Assembly: GCF_933775445.1 (NCBI RefSeq)
Contig: NC_065874.1
Coordinates: 1,180,501 to 1,244,500 of the forward strand
Direction: 5' to 3'
Length of the DNA: 64,000 bases
From: Argentina anserina
Taxonomy: Eukaryota; Streptophyta; Magnoliopsida; Rosales; Rosaceae
Position 1 is the stretch's first letter; each line of letters begins with the position of its first letter. The notes under the pieces were generated by a model that saw nothing but the letters and a program-made list of their open reading frames with translations, did no database searches and was not told the origin of the DNA. Below, piece by piece: positions 37,667 to 50,736 of this stretch. The position numbers and the translations under genes are program-made.

Positions 37667-40600
37667 TTAGTCATTTCATACGTAGTTTAGTGTAATGTTT
37701 ATTGAAAGAAGTTAAACAAAACTATAAAACGTGTATGTATTCGGTAAGTGTAGAAGTGCTCAACTAGATTATAATATATTAGCGTTTATGCACGCGCCAA
37801 AGGGCATGAGTTAAGATTGTGCTCGCTCAAGCATAAATTATTTAATCTTTCTACATAATAAAATTAAAAAACAAAACTTCATATTCACTTCACAAACCAA
37901 CATAGTTCAGTGATCTACTGAATCTATTGCTCCCAATCTCTTTATATTTAGTTGCTTAATCGATCAATAACAGTGTAGGAAATTAGAAGGAAATGATGTT
38001 TCCATAAAACAAACTGCCTCAATTAACAAATATGTACCTTTCAAAGAAAATATGTGTACCTTAAGTCAATTACTCGGTCGACAGTCTTCAATAACGGATA
38101 TGGCTAGTACTCCACCAACATCGGTATTCCCATCCTTCTTCGAGTGATTGATTAACAGTCGCTATATAAGTACTTGTTGTTGCTGTTATATCACTTATAT
38201 GTGACTGCAAAAAAAGCCAAGCTACGGATTATCACTTTCTGTTAGTTGATAGACATGATGATGAATTCTCATCAAGAAAGTCGATATATAACTCACATGT
38301 AAAACATGGCATATATATGAGTGATAAGACTATGATATGTACTGTTTCATTGGATCATCCGATCATATATATCCACATCTATCCTAAACATGTAGATTCC
38401 AATTCCATGGTCGCTGGTAAGGAAAGTAAAAGCGGCAACAGCAACCCAGAAGATCGCGATATTGATCGAATAACCAAGTACGAGTGTGCATGCGCACTCA
38501 TTTAGTATGAAGAACAGTAATCACAAGTACGTAGCTAGCTAAATAACAAGCTGTTAAGCTAAAACACTTCTACAATCGAAGATAGGTTACGTAGCTAAAA
38601 CTCAAACTGCATCAAGTAATAAACAAGAAAATCAGTGTAAATGTAACACATACTAGCTCGCAAATATTGAAGAAGATCGTAAATGGCATGGGAGAAGATG
38701 GAGTTCAGAAGATGGAATGGTGGTCCTATATATATACAAATATGATGTGGAACTGTGTCTCCATCCCCTCCATCTTTTCTTGAGATGGTAGAAGGTATCA
38801 ATCATCGATCACTAGTTTATATACTGTACATGCAGATAATGAGAGGATTGAGAGTCTATGCTTACCAGAAGAACACGCGGCTCGTGGTGGTATCAGAAAA
38901 TATCTATATCTCACAGAGTCACAGTCGGCAGCATATAATGCATTAATGTTTTTGAGATTAGATTTCCTTCTTTCCCATATGCATGCAGCATGCATGTGAT
39001 ACAAGTAGAAACCACGATTCTGATTTCTAGACCACATCAAGTATATATTGATCGGAAACTACTATATTTACGTACAATCGATCTCTCTTACTAAGTAGTC
39101 TTAGGCTCTTAGCTAGTTAGAAGAATGCTCCATTAATGTTCATATTCGTCCGTTCCTGCTGATTTATATGATTAGATTAGGTTAATTAAGGCATATATAA
39201 TATAGAGATCACCTGAGTTCCTTAGCCATTAGCTCGATCGAATGAATCTCACTCATTTGTGTATCGACATATAAAACCATCTATCAATATAAGCACCTCA
39301 TGATTAGGAAATTAGGTCGCACATATTAACTACTTAATTAAGTAGGACATGAAGCATTCAAATCAAAACCAATTATAAAATTCATAATGATATTCAATGT
39401 CAGTAATATATAAGGGTCCGTTCTGAACAAATGTACGAGGGAATTCATATTAATATTCAATTACAACACAAATAATTCTCAAGTGTAAAGCAAAAGAGAT
39501 ATGGTGGCTTTAATTAATGATTGATCGTTTAAGCACAGTTGATGAGAGCTCAATAACTCACATATTGCATCATTTGCATGCATATGTATAAAAAATCGAT
39601 TTAATCAAGTCGCAGTCTAGTTCTTGGTTACTTTGGTTTCATAATTAATACGGATCAAATCTATAAAGCAACTAAACACTAATTAATATTTGAAAAAAAA
39701 ATAGATGTGCAAAAATGAGTCAATAACAGAGAACTTTTACAAATTTTAATGATTTATCGATCTGTAATGATCTATCGTTGGTATTATGAACACCTTCTGT
39801 TTCAGGGAATGGAGATCTCAAAATCAACAGGTTCCATGATAAAAATACGGATCAAATCGATGAATAAAGCAATTAGACACCAGAGATTAGTGTCTGACAA
39901 TATAATTAGAAGTACAAAGATTAGTAAATAACAGCGCATTCCTAAAAAGAAAAACACAACAAAACAGAGAATTGTTGCATATCAGTTATGTTTTGGTATC
40001 AATATTCAGTGAAGATCTCAAAAATCGACTAGTTTATACAGACGAGGAAAACAAGAATAACCTAAATTGTCTTGGAATGATTTATGACACAAATTAAGAC
40101 CGAGATATCGAGAGTTTTCACAATATAGATGGATTGATTTGATGCTAGCAGATGTAATAACTATTTTAAGGAAAGAACATGTATCTTATAAATTAAACAA
40201 AATACGACAAACAAATTACATCACCCATCTATGATCTGGTATTCAGGTCGATCAGATATTCCGCATGAAAACTTTATAAAGCTTAACCCCAATCAAAGGA
40301 TCCTTCATATATAGGAATTAACAAAAGATATGAAAATGTCAAATGAAACGATCGAAATATAGATATAAAAACAAAGGCCAGATATTAAATCCTGAAGATC
40401 CTTTTACGTACTTTTCATAGATATAGAACGTCTTACCCTTGATATGAGCTTCCAAATTGCTATTTATCTGAATCAACAAATCAAATTCTCTATGCCCTAA
40501 ATTGTCCCATGTTAACCTCTGAGCAACTACAATATATATCTGGCTATCTCGATATCATTACTTGTGCATTTCGAGATTCAAGCTGATCTTCCAAGCCAAA

Positions 40601-42675
40601 TAAGTGATGCAGGTCGTTCCCTTATATAAGAGAAAATGTAAAGATAAGAATCACCTAGTGGTAGGCCAATATGACTATAGTATACATTAAGAGATTATGT
40701 ATAGCGTTTAATAGTCTCACGGCTCTTTTAGTATGACTATAGTGGACATTAAGAGACTTATATATAGCGTCATATAATCTCACGACTTTTTTGATAACAT
40801 ATTTAATATGATCTTAACTCATATTTTAACAAAATTTTGACAAAGAGTAAATAAAATTATGATGAATTTCATTTACCTTATCGTTATGTATATCCTCATA
40901 AATTTTTTTAAACAACTACAAATTAACAAATTCGTAGAATCCATGCCGGCAACGTATTGGAGAACGGGTGCTTCTTTTCTGATCATGAGCAAGGTCAGGT
41001 GGCGTTGCTTGTTAGTCACTAGTTATGATATCATAGGATATATTGACTCAACATTACTGGGAAGAGCTTGGCATTCGGTTTCGTATATCAGTCGGGTATG
41101 TGTCAATTGCAATGCGACTTAGTGGCGTAAAGATTTAGCGCCATGGCGTGGCTGCATACCTTCCGCATGGTGACGAGGAAGTGCGTTACCGGCGACTTTG
41201 ATTGCTTGCAACACTGATTCAGATCATTGTTGATGGGAGAGTTGCGGTTTTGCCGATGTTTTGTTTCAGGGCATTCATGTATGTCTTGTATGCCCTATGT
41301 ACGTATAGGTGGTAACTTTCTTTCAAAGATTAAAAGGTCATAAACCATAGTTGCAGTAAATTATCTTGTCTAACTAGCAGTGACTTATTGCTTTGCCATA
41401 TAATCGTTATCTTCTAATGGTATGACTAAACTTACTGTGGCCGGCTACATAGAGGGAAAACTGAGATCATGGCATTGATGCTTATTTGTAATAAAATTAT
41501 TTTTTCTGGCATTTCACCCCAGTTTTAAAGTGAATAGAATAGGAGCTTTCTTTGTTCTTTTAGATTACATGCATGTTTTTTTTTTGGTCCAACGATTACA
41601 TGCATGTTCGTGGTTGTTAATCTTGTTATAATCTCAAGAGGTTTCACTAAACCCAATAAAAATACAGCATTTTATTTTTCCGTTCCTATTTTACCCCACT
41701 TAAACAACCATTATACCCAAACACCCCCTGTCCCACTGCCACGTGATGCGCATGCACCATAGCAGAACTTCTCTTCACTTATATGCTTGATTTGTAATGT
41801 GGGAACACGCCACCTTCCATGCCATCACTCACAGAAGTTAAAGCTTGACGCCTTGATATATAGCAGCTGACATGGTTTCTTAGTGAAAAAAAAAATGCAA
41901 CTTTTATTAAGGACTACTCAGGTGTGATCACCAGTATATAAAATTATCAGTCTACATCAAATAAGTATACGTGAAACCAACTCATGCGTACGTATTAGTA
42001 GATGAAAATAACGCGCAATGCGGAAAAATACTTAAATTAGGAGAACGAGAATCAACTAGAATGGTCCCAAATTTTCGTCTCACTATTACAAATTCGATCT
42101 CCGTATCATAATGGAATGTGCACAGTGAACGTTTTGGAGTCTTATGCAGATATTTTCCATTTGTGGGTGTTAAAGGAGCACCCAGCCATTTTTAGAATCT
42201 GGATACAGATGAGATTACTGAAATAGAACATCGATCATGGGCTGTAGGTGAGAGCGATAAGGTCGAAAAGACTTGGAGAAATGAGAGCCATTACTGAAAT
42301 TTAAAGCAGCACAGATGAGATTTTGATTTGAAAATTCCTAACCTGTCACCAACGATCATAATCGGATGAAACAAGTCACATGATTAGGGTTGGACCCAAC
42401 GGATTAATTGTAACCTCTGATTCGCTTGTCACATATAGGTCTTTCTTTTAATTTTTAGGTAATTTTGGTGGTTTTAGCTAGGTTTCCTATCGCGTCGGCG
42501 AAACTATTCATACAGTAATTGCATACTATGAATTCAATATGCCCTCCCATTTTCTAATAATACTGTAATACTGTATTCATATTAGATTCAGTACATTATA
42601 GAGATTGGTTCTCACTTTCTGTCTTTCTCCAAGACTATAGTTTTTGTGTTTGGAGCAAAAACTAAACCTTTCAAC
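37667..42675. other. 5-kb gene-free region
   Basis: AT-rich throughout apart from a GC-richer patch at about 40,940-41,270 that may be a worn gene or element fragment (open frame 40,859-41,122, no recognised family). A 62-bp tandem repeat lies at 40,670. No gene supported. Confidence 0.4.
40670..40793. repeat. Two-copy 62-bp tandem repeat
   Basis: Both copies begin tatgactatagt, continue with acattaagaga, and end with a tctcac-g-ct/act-tttt stretch, with about 80 percent similarity by eye. Confidence 0.7.
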
Positions 42676-43162
42676 TAGGAAGCACGGAAACGCGGGAAAT
42701 GTGCGTTTCCCGCTTCTGAAGCGGAACCACTACGGAACCGCGACATAAACGCGTTTTCAGAAAAATTTGTTTTGGAAACGCGAGTTTCTGATAAAATAAG
42801 ATTTTTTATGTTTTTTTTTCTCTAAAAAATGAAGGGCTAGACCTACTTTCGTCGAGTCAAATGACTCATTTCGACATATTTTCGACCTCCCGCTGAGTCA
42901 CCGACCCTCACTCCCTTTTGTTGATACTTAGATCTCTCATTATATTTGTGTTATTTTGAATGTAGAACACTAAGTTATTTAAGTTTTTTGAGACTTTGAG
43001 TTACTTAAACTAAAAATTTATTATTATGTTTATTTTTTTGTATAATTTATATATATAATTTTTATTTCGATGTTTCCAAAACGTACCCACTTCCTAAAAA
43101 AATTAGAAAAAACACTTCCGCGTTTCCAAACGTTTCGCTTCCGCGTACCCATACCTGATTCT
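42676..43162. mobile_element. Possible degenerate TIR element
   Basis: The left side is rich in ggaaacgcgggaaat-like GC-rich motifs, and the right side in the complementary type (cttccgcgtttccaaacg, then gcttccgcgtacccat), against an AT-rich core. This gives a loose inverted symmetry. No target duplication found, so both ends are approximate. Confidence 0.35.
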
Positions 43163-43284
43163 GTGCAGTCTAGCATTTCAATGTGAAACATAGACAGCTA
43201 GCTGCTGATCTATATGCTAAACCTTTTACAAAAGATACTACATGACTTTTGAGCAATAATACCTAATTATCTACAAAATAATAT

Positions 43285-43430
43285 TAAACAGTGCTCAAAT
43301 CCACATATAGTCGTACTGTGTATGAGACACAAGTTACATACATAGTATGGGACACAATATAAAACAGTGCTCAAATCCATATATAATCGTACTATGTATG
43401 AGACACAAGTTCCATACATAGTATGGGACA
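43285..43430. repeat. Two-copy 76-bp tandem repeat
   Basis: Each copy contains aacagtgctcaaatcca, tcgtact-tgtatgagacac and catacatagtatgggac, with only a few substitutions between copies. Confidence 0.8.
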
Positions 43431-43449
43431 AGAATGTGGGACAACGGTC

Positions 43450-43450
<1 letters not shown>

Positions 43451-43495
<45 letters not shown>
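43451..43495. repeat. (TA)n microsatellite
   Basis: Uninterrupted TA repeat of about 22 units. Confidence 0.95.
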
Positions 43496-43497
<2 letters not shown>

Positions 43498-43554
43498 TTT
43501 AATACTTTTATAACTAAGCCATCTTCTTATATCTCATATATACAACCCTTTTGG

Positions 43555-43962
43555 CTGCGGAGGTCCGCACAAATGTTTTGTTACGAATTTTTTTCCACCA
43601 TTTTTCGATCGAATTTCTTCATTTTTACCGTCTAGTACCTAGATAATATCGTGTAGATTATATATGTAAAATTTCAGCCAATTTGGTAATCGCTAAAACC
43701 CTCAAAATTGTGTTTTTCTGTTAAAAATTTGAACGGTTTATATTTAACATAATTCAGTTCGTCCATTTGTTTTTCAATTTTGAAGATCTTAACGATCACC
43801 AAATTGACTGAAATTTTACATAGATGGTCGGGCTGAACTTTAAAATTCGGGGCTTTGACACAATATTATCTAAATACAAGATAGTGAAAATGAGAAAATT
43901 TAATCAAAAAGTGGTGAAAAAATAGAAATTTGTACCAAAACCATTGGTGCGGATCTCCTTAG
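43555..43962. mobile_element. Foldback MITE, ~408 bp, between two TA microsatellites
   Basis: The two halves are inverted copies: the left arm ctgcggaggtccgcac pairs with the right end gtgcggatctccttag, and inner blocks such as tgtaaaatttcagccaattt pair with aaattgactgaaattttaca. Arms of about 170 bp surround a small centre. It would fold into a long hairpin when transcribed. Superfamily unknown. Confidence 0.75.
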
Positions 43963-43967
43963 TTGAG

Positions 43968-43970
<3 letters not shown>

Positions 43971-44012
<42 letters not shown>
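43971..44012. repeat. (TA)n microsatellite
   Basis: Uninterrupted TA repeat of about 21 units, eight bases after the foldback element. Confidence 0.95.
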
Positions 44013-44014
<2 letters not shown>

Positions 44015-47000
44015 TAAGCCAATATATCTTTAAATGGTTTTATTTAAAATAATTTTTTTGCTGTGCCCGTAATGTAATAATACGCTGAAGAAAAACATGT
44101 GTTTGTTCAAAGGGTAAAACTCATGTCAGATAGATATGCCCACTAGGCCACTACTGACTTTTTTGTTTGTTTGTTTAAGTGCAAGTCAAGATGCTAGTGT
44201 ATACTAGCAAGGTTCTTTTTGAAATCAAAACTTTATTTAAGAAATAGTTAGTCCAATGTGATCGAAAGTGATGCGCCCCTAAATCAATAGTGTAGAATAA
44301 TTATTGTGTGTATCTCGCCCACTATTTGGTATTGAAATGTGCTGTACGTTATGATATAATTATATTACGTCATGGTATAATTAAAATACACGCGGTGAAA
44401 ATAACTAAAATTTATTTACATATAAGAACTAATAAAAAACAATCACAGTAAAAACTTGACAAATAATATTAAGATGATACATCACGTGGAATATGTGGCG
44501 AATATATATAATAATTTCTCCAATAATGTATTGCGAAAATATCAACTGCTATTGATTCGACGAGTTTCATATCGAACAACACATATGATACCTTATGTTT
44601 TTTTTTCTTTCCCTTTTTAGCGAAGGTGCATATATATAAAAGGAAGGTGCATATATATATATATATGATATAAATTTAAGAGCAAAATAAATAATTTTTC
44701 GATATGTGTTGAACTGAAATATATAACTTTTATCTGGCCAAACTCCATTTAAGTCTTTGTTCTGCTTGCCGACTGCAACAGGAGGTCTTTCGAAGGAACG
44801 CAAAGGATCCCTGAAGGTCTTTGCAGGTGGGGGGCCAAAATGCTCATTACGAGTCTTTTTTTCTATTATATTATTATAGTAACAATAATGATCATCAACC
44901 TGCTTGTACAATCTCAATCGGCAAAAGGAAAAGAAAAACTGTACACCAGCATTATTGCTGAACTGTACAATGTTGAAGATAGGCAAGTGCTCAGTTTGCG
45001 ACAATGTTGAATCCACAAAATGATCAAGAATAGAGATGCATTTAGCTTCTAAATAATGCTAATTAACCGGGTTGTTTGATCAGTACAAATTATTAAGAGG
45101 AAATTGAAATAAAAGGAGTTTTGCTCGTCGAGCTAGATCTACACAGGCAAACTGAAATGAAAATCCTCTATAGTCTATACCATTCTTACTTCAGTTATAC
45201 AGTACGTACTATATATATAGAGTTTCATTTTCATGCTATTAATGCAATTATATAAACCCTAAATCACTGTACGCACGTGAAGATAGTCAAGATATATAAC
45301 TACTGCAACCCTGCAAGTACTAAATATGTGCGTGTGGTGTGCCCGCTTTTAGCAATAATATGATCGCTGGTAGTTGGAGTTGGGGACTTGAGGGTAACCA
45401 GCCATCGTCAATCCGCCCGTCACGTCGTTGTGGAAGCCTTTTCGAAGATTCGAGCGATCAATCATTCTCCTCTTTTGAATTCGAGGTTGCTAGGCCCGCC
45501 GAGAGGAGAAGGGGTACGGTGAGGTCTTTTCAGATTATTGCCAGCAGAGGCCGGTTACAACTGGCCGGGGGCGATCTCTCTATAAGTCTATATCATAGAT
45601 GACCTAGCTAGCCTTGCTATGCCAGCCCTCCTCCCCTGCCCACTAATTATCGATTGATCACTGTCATCTTTCACTACTGCAATAATGGAAATCGCGATCG
45701 ATCGAGTCATGTATTCCCTGTTACTGATCATTGCTCTATATCTATCTGTAACATATTTCTTCTGCAAATTGTCTTTCTCTTTAACCGGCCACCGTCTCGT
45801 ACTGATCGATCGACCCTTGGCAGATCATTGAACCGTTTACTTCATGACCCTACAACAGTACAACCAACTAGCAAGATATACGTACTGTTCGAAATTTACA
45901 GTTGAAAAGTATCCATTTTTAGGGAAAGTTCATCAGTTTTGAGCTTATACACAATAACAGTAATGATCGATCCTAGCTAGCAGTATCTGGCCGGGCATAT
46001 ATGTGACTGCGTTATGCGTACTCAGTTAGCATCTTTCCTAGAGTACCCAAGCAATCGGTCCTCTACTCCCATCAACAGGAGGCCAGCATCGCAAGCATTA
46101 GCTAAACAAGGGAAAACATATCTTCTTTTTTTTTTAGTAAGAGAAATCACTTCTGGAATCTGGACCATAATTACTGCATATGCATATAAATTGCTTCAAT
46201 CTGCAATCCAATATAGTTACTCAACTAACTATTCAACTGTGCCCTTCCTTTTCAACACGAAAGAAGAGTAAAAGCAGATCTGCATAACTCATTCGAGCAG
46301 AATCAATGTGTGGACAGGTAATGAATGAGTTGCTTAGAAGGCCAAGGCAACGGGGCTAAATGCTGCGGCCCTTCTTAACAAAGCTCACCCCCTCAAACCA
46401 ACCACCCACCTTTGTATTTTTCTTTTCCTTAAGCCCATACCCAAAGCCCACTACCAATTGTGATGACGGTCGAACCAGGTTGAATATAATTAAGATTTGA
46501 AACTTGAGATGTTAAACTTGGCATGTAAACTAAGTGAAAACTTAGCATCATGTTACCTCCATTTGGCTTGTTATTGTAATTTGTATCTTTGAATGAATCA
46601 GGTCAAACTAGGGTTAACCATGTTAGCATTATTTTTCATATCTTTTAGTATTTGGGTCAATCTGGAAACAAGTAACCACATTTTCCATGCGGATATGGTT
46701 TGTAAAATAACCAAACACGAAAGAGTAAACTAGTTCCTACTGGGGACTTAACCGGCACCGCTCCACGGTGCACGTCTACTATTTCCATTGTCTTTTTTAC
46801 ATGTTTCACATGTCATGTGCTTCTATATTTTCTCGGATCATCTTCTCATTTCTTTTATTGTTCTTCTCATTTCTAGTAATTATCTTTGTTTTTACTTTTC
46901 AAAACCTGTTAATTAACATCGCTTTGATCTTTCTAATTTCGAATACCACTCCATCATCGATCTCATTTTGCTCTCCTTTTAATTCCCTACCTCATATGGA

Positions 47001-47110
47001 TGTTAGTAAAATCCGAACCCAAAATGAATCCAAAAAAACATTGCACCTTCCCATCAAAACCCGGGCAAAATAATTAAAATCACCAAAAAGAATTTAATCA
47101 AATAAAAATA
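44013..47110. other. Gene-free region upstream of the PPDK regulatory protein gene
   Basis: AT-rich with one GC-richer open frame at about 45,339-45,602 that matches no family I know. The last few hundred bases should be the promoter of the next gene. No gene supported. Confidence 0.4.
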
Positions 47111-48508
47111 ATGATAGCTTCTTCCACCTTTACTCTCCCGAACCTCTGTCCCAAACTCGACGACCTCCACGGCACACCCAAACCTCCCAAATCCTCATAC
47201 GAACCTAACTCCGAGCCTCAGCCTCGGAAGTTCAAACCCAGCCCTCAGCTAAACCGATGGTCCCGCGCTCGGTCCTTGCGGTCCGGCCGGAAATTCGACC
47301 GGACCGGCCAATCTACACAACTAAACAACCCAAACCCTCCTCTACATGTCTTGCCGGAGCTAAAAGATAATACTTTAACGTCGACTAACGGCGTCGATGA
47401 CGTGGACTTGACGGCCGGGAAGTCGATTTACATGGTTTCCGACGGAACTGGCTGGACGGTGGAACACTCCGTCGGGGCGGCGTTGGGCCAATTCGAGCAT
47501 TGCCTGGTCGATCGGAACTGCGCTGTGAATACCCATTTGTTATCTGGGGTGAGTAGTACTTCAAATTTCATTGCTTTCTTGTTCAATTAGAAACCCCCAA
47601 TTCGGAAACCCTAACCCTAATTTTGATTTTAATTGAATTAGGGGTGAATTGTGCAGATTGATGACGTGGGGCAGTTAATGGAGGTTATAAAGCAAGCAGC
47701 TAAAGAAGGAGCTATGGTTGTGTATACATTAGCTGACCCATCAATGGCTGAGTCTGCTAAACAAGCTTGTGAAGTTTGGGGGATTACCCAATATTGATAT
47801 GTTGGGTCCAATTACACAGTCCATAGCTTCACATTTGAATGTGTCACCTTCTGGGGGTCCTAGGAGGTACCCACTTACAGATGACTATTTTCGGAGGATC
47901 GAAGCCATTGAGTTTACCATTAAGCAAGATGATGGGGCATTGCCCCAGAACTTGCACAAGGCTGACATTGTGCTTGCAGGGGTTTCAAGAACAGGGAAGA
48001 CCCCGTTGTCGATTTATTTGTCACAGAAGGGGTACAAGGTGGCTAATGTGCCTATTGTGATGGGGGTTCCTTTGCCAATGACTCTATTTGAGATTGATCC
48101 GGAGAAAGTTTTCGGGTTGACTATTAATCCTGTTGTGTTGCAAACGATTAGGAGGGCGAGAGCTAAGAGTTTGGGGTTTAGTGATGGAGTGAGGAGTAAC
48201 TATTCTGAGATGGATCATGTTCGAGAGGAGCTTGAGTATGCACGAAAGATTCTAGCACAAAATCCGTCTGGCCTGTAATTGGTAAGAAATAGGAATAGTA
48301 GTGTGATGTTGTTAGCTTGTATAGTTCAATTGTTAATATGCATTTGCTATAAAAATGTTATCAATTGTGAGCGGCTAACTTGGTTCATGTTATATTGATT
48401 GCAGAAGTGACAGGAAAAGCGATAGAAGAAACTGCAGCCGTTGTATTGAGGCTTTATCATGACAGGAAGAACAAGTGCTCAATGCCAAGAATATCAAAAC
48501 GCTACTGA
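47111..48508 (+). CDS. RP1: PPDK regulatory protein (RP1 type), frame interrupted by two one-base shifts
   Basis: Bifunctional chloroplast kinase/phosphorylase (DUF299 family) that switches pyruvate,phosphate dikinase on and off by phosphorylating its active-site threonine with ADP and removing the phosphate with Pi. Exons 47111-47548, 47657-48281 and 48405-48508 sum to a multiple of three. The N terminus (~100 residues) is Ser/Pro/Arg-rich and fits a transit peptide. The domain starts [18 protein letters not shown] Walker-A-like [11 protein letters not shown] and the ending MPRISKRY are diagnostic. In exon 2 the frame is lost at a G5 run (47778-47782), giving a TGA at 47795, and is regained near 48,265 just before WPVI. 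The middle segment ([10 protein letters not shown] onward) is well conserved but in the +1 frame. As written, translation would give about 192 residues without the nucleotide site. Either two sequencing errors or a very young loss. Confidence 0.87.
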
Positions 48509-50736
48509 TAAGTCATTCTGGTAGATTATACAGAGTGGTAAATAGTCGCATAGTGCATATATATACTCTCTACTTCAGATTTTTCTGGAAATTTGTTGCC
48601 ATACATTGACGTATATATTAGGGATTAGTGATATCTTTTTCACTTGCATACTTGTATACCCCTGAAGCATGTATATGGAAAAACACAATTATAAATATTG
48701 AATGCTAATTGTCATTTTAAAAACGGTATGTATATGATCATTTGCATTTTATTCTGATTAGTTAGCAGAAAAGCAACTGCATCCTCTGAATTACCCGCAT
48801 GGCCGGTTTGAATTTCCTATACTGTATGACATTACATGTTGCATTTATGCAACAAATCTGCCATATGTACTCTGCTGAGGATGATAGAGCCAGTCTCTAC
48901 TTGTATATGTAAATTTCTGACGCAAAGACTGTTCTGCTGCTTCTGCATTTGTACCTTTGTGAGCTTGAGCATCCAATTCTAATATTAATATAGGATCTTT
49001 TAGGAAGCCCCACTATTTTTGAAGTTGCCCTTGTTATTCTAGATGTCTACTTGGTAAAAAGCATTGGTCTCTGATTCAAGTCCTTGTCATTTGTTAGGTT
49101 CTGCATTATAAGTTAGTAGGTAATTGGAGAAACTGTCAAAGTAAGTGTATTTAATATATTGTAGTGTGTCAACTGGAACTCTGGAGCAATGGAAATGTGG
49201 CTGGTGAAATACCATTACCTACCTAGTAATAAAAATAACTCTGGAAAAATGTGGCTGGTGAAGTGTCATAGATTACCTACCCAATGCTGCACGAAATTAC
49301 TATTAAAATGAGCTGATGTTGCTGACAGATTCCTTTTACATAAGACTGATGATAGGAGTTGCTGAGAGTAGGTGACGAATATAATATATTCGAAATAACT
49401 CCAGTAACCTATAACAAGTAAAGTTCTTATTGGACTATCTAGGTCGTCATTTAGATATGTACGAGTCTCCCTAGCAGGGCTGATGACAATTTCAAATATT
49501 TAAGGAAACTTGTGGGCATGTTCCTTCTCAAGTAGGGAATTGATTGTTAGCTCTATTAAGGCCAGACTCGGTAACCAGAGTCCAGATTCTTGGTGCACCA
49601 AATTTGGTAATCTATTATTCAAATCGAAATAGCAAAAGGGCTAAGAAAATGTCATGAGCATTTATCCATCACAATGATTCAGTGGCGTTAAAGTTCGTTC
49701 TTGGTAGAAACTAAGCAAAGTTCAATAATGCCATTGTTGGTCCATGTTTTACCCAGCATTTGCACTTCAAGCTTGAGCTGATATTCATTGATTTGGGGAC
49801 GAATCTTTCTTTTTGTGTTGCATTGATGATGGAATCGTGAATTGTATAGGCTCCAAAGAGGAAGGGATTGTTGTTTTCTAAAGGCAAGAGAAACAACCAG
49901 GTCAGCACTAGTTCCACCATTGCTCTTCTGGTCTGCCAAACATTTAAAGAAAAAGCTTCAAGTGCGCATGCTTCTTCATCCACACCACAACATTATTATT
50001 ATTGCTTCCAATTTCAGTCACACATGGAAGCCACAATGCCACACACAACAAAAAGGGCCATGAAGTTGGATTTGCTAAAAGGGCAAGCAAACAGAAGAAG
50101 GTATGGGAATCTAAAAGAGGAGTGAGAGAAAAAGAGCAACTTTACAAAACTCCACTAAGCTGTGTAGAGAAAACTATATATTACACAAGAAGAACACGTT
50201 ATGTGTTTAGAGCTCATCCATCTACATGAATATAAAGGAAGAAGATTCCTTCTCTTTGTCAAAGTGGAGTGTGCCCTTGTCTTCACTTCTAAAATTCTGT
50301 ATAAGGGAAGAAGATTCCTGCTGCCCAAATTGGCTTTGGGATTTGCTTTCTGAACACACCAATGACACCATGATGATGGAAATGTTGTTAGCTTTGTCCA
50401 TACTTGGAACTAAATCATCTTTTCTGTTCTGTATTTCTGTCCCAGATTTCACAAATAAAACTGCCAACTTCCTCAACTAGTTACTCTTCCATGTTGGATT
50501 GCTGCCTGTCTTTAATTCCACCACTAACCTTACACCTGCTTCAACCTTCTGTGATTGCTACCAATCAAGACTATTTTCCTCTAGATTGTACTTGCCAATT
50601 GCAAGTGTGAAATATATAAGTAAGATTGTACCAATGCTTGACCTGTACCCAAAGAAAAAAAAAACCTTTTAAGTTGAGTTGGAGTACAAACTAAAACACA
50701 CTACCAACAAGCTGCGGCTAGAGTTTTATGCAAAGC
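48509..50736. other. Gene-free region
   Basis: Holds the PPDK regulatory protein 3' UTR, a two-copy repeat at 49,178 and, at 49,690-50,480, a stretch with several overlapping open frames on both strands that show no family similarity. It could be a non-coding transcript. Nothing else seen. Confidence 0.4.
49178..49282. repeat. Two-copy ~59-bp imperfect tandem repeat
   Basis: Both copies contain aactctgga, aaatgtggctggtgaa and gattacctac or cattacctac. Confidence 0.65.

Noticed and set aside
44567..45016. 149-codon minus-strand open frame
   Set aside because: No ATG near its beginning, low-complexity second half (YIYIYAPS repeats from TA-rich DNA), no family similarity.
45339..45602. Arg/Ser-rich 87-codon open frame in a GC-richer patch
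   Set aside because: No recognised domain, no splice partners and no convincing start context; could be part of a non-coding transcript.
49690..50480. Overlapping open frames on both strands as a possible gene
   Set aside because: Both strands are equally open, there is no domain, and the amino-acid composition is not protein-like.
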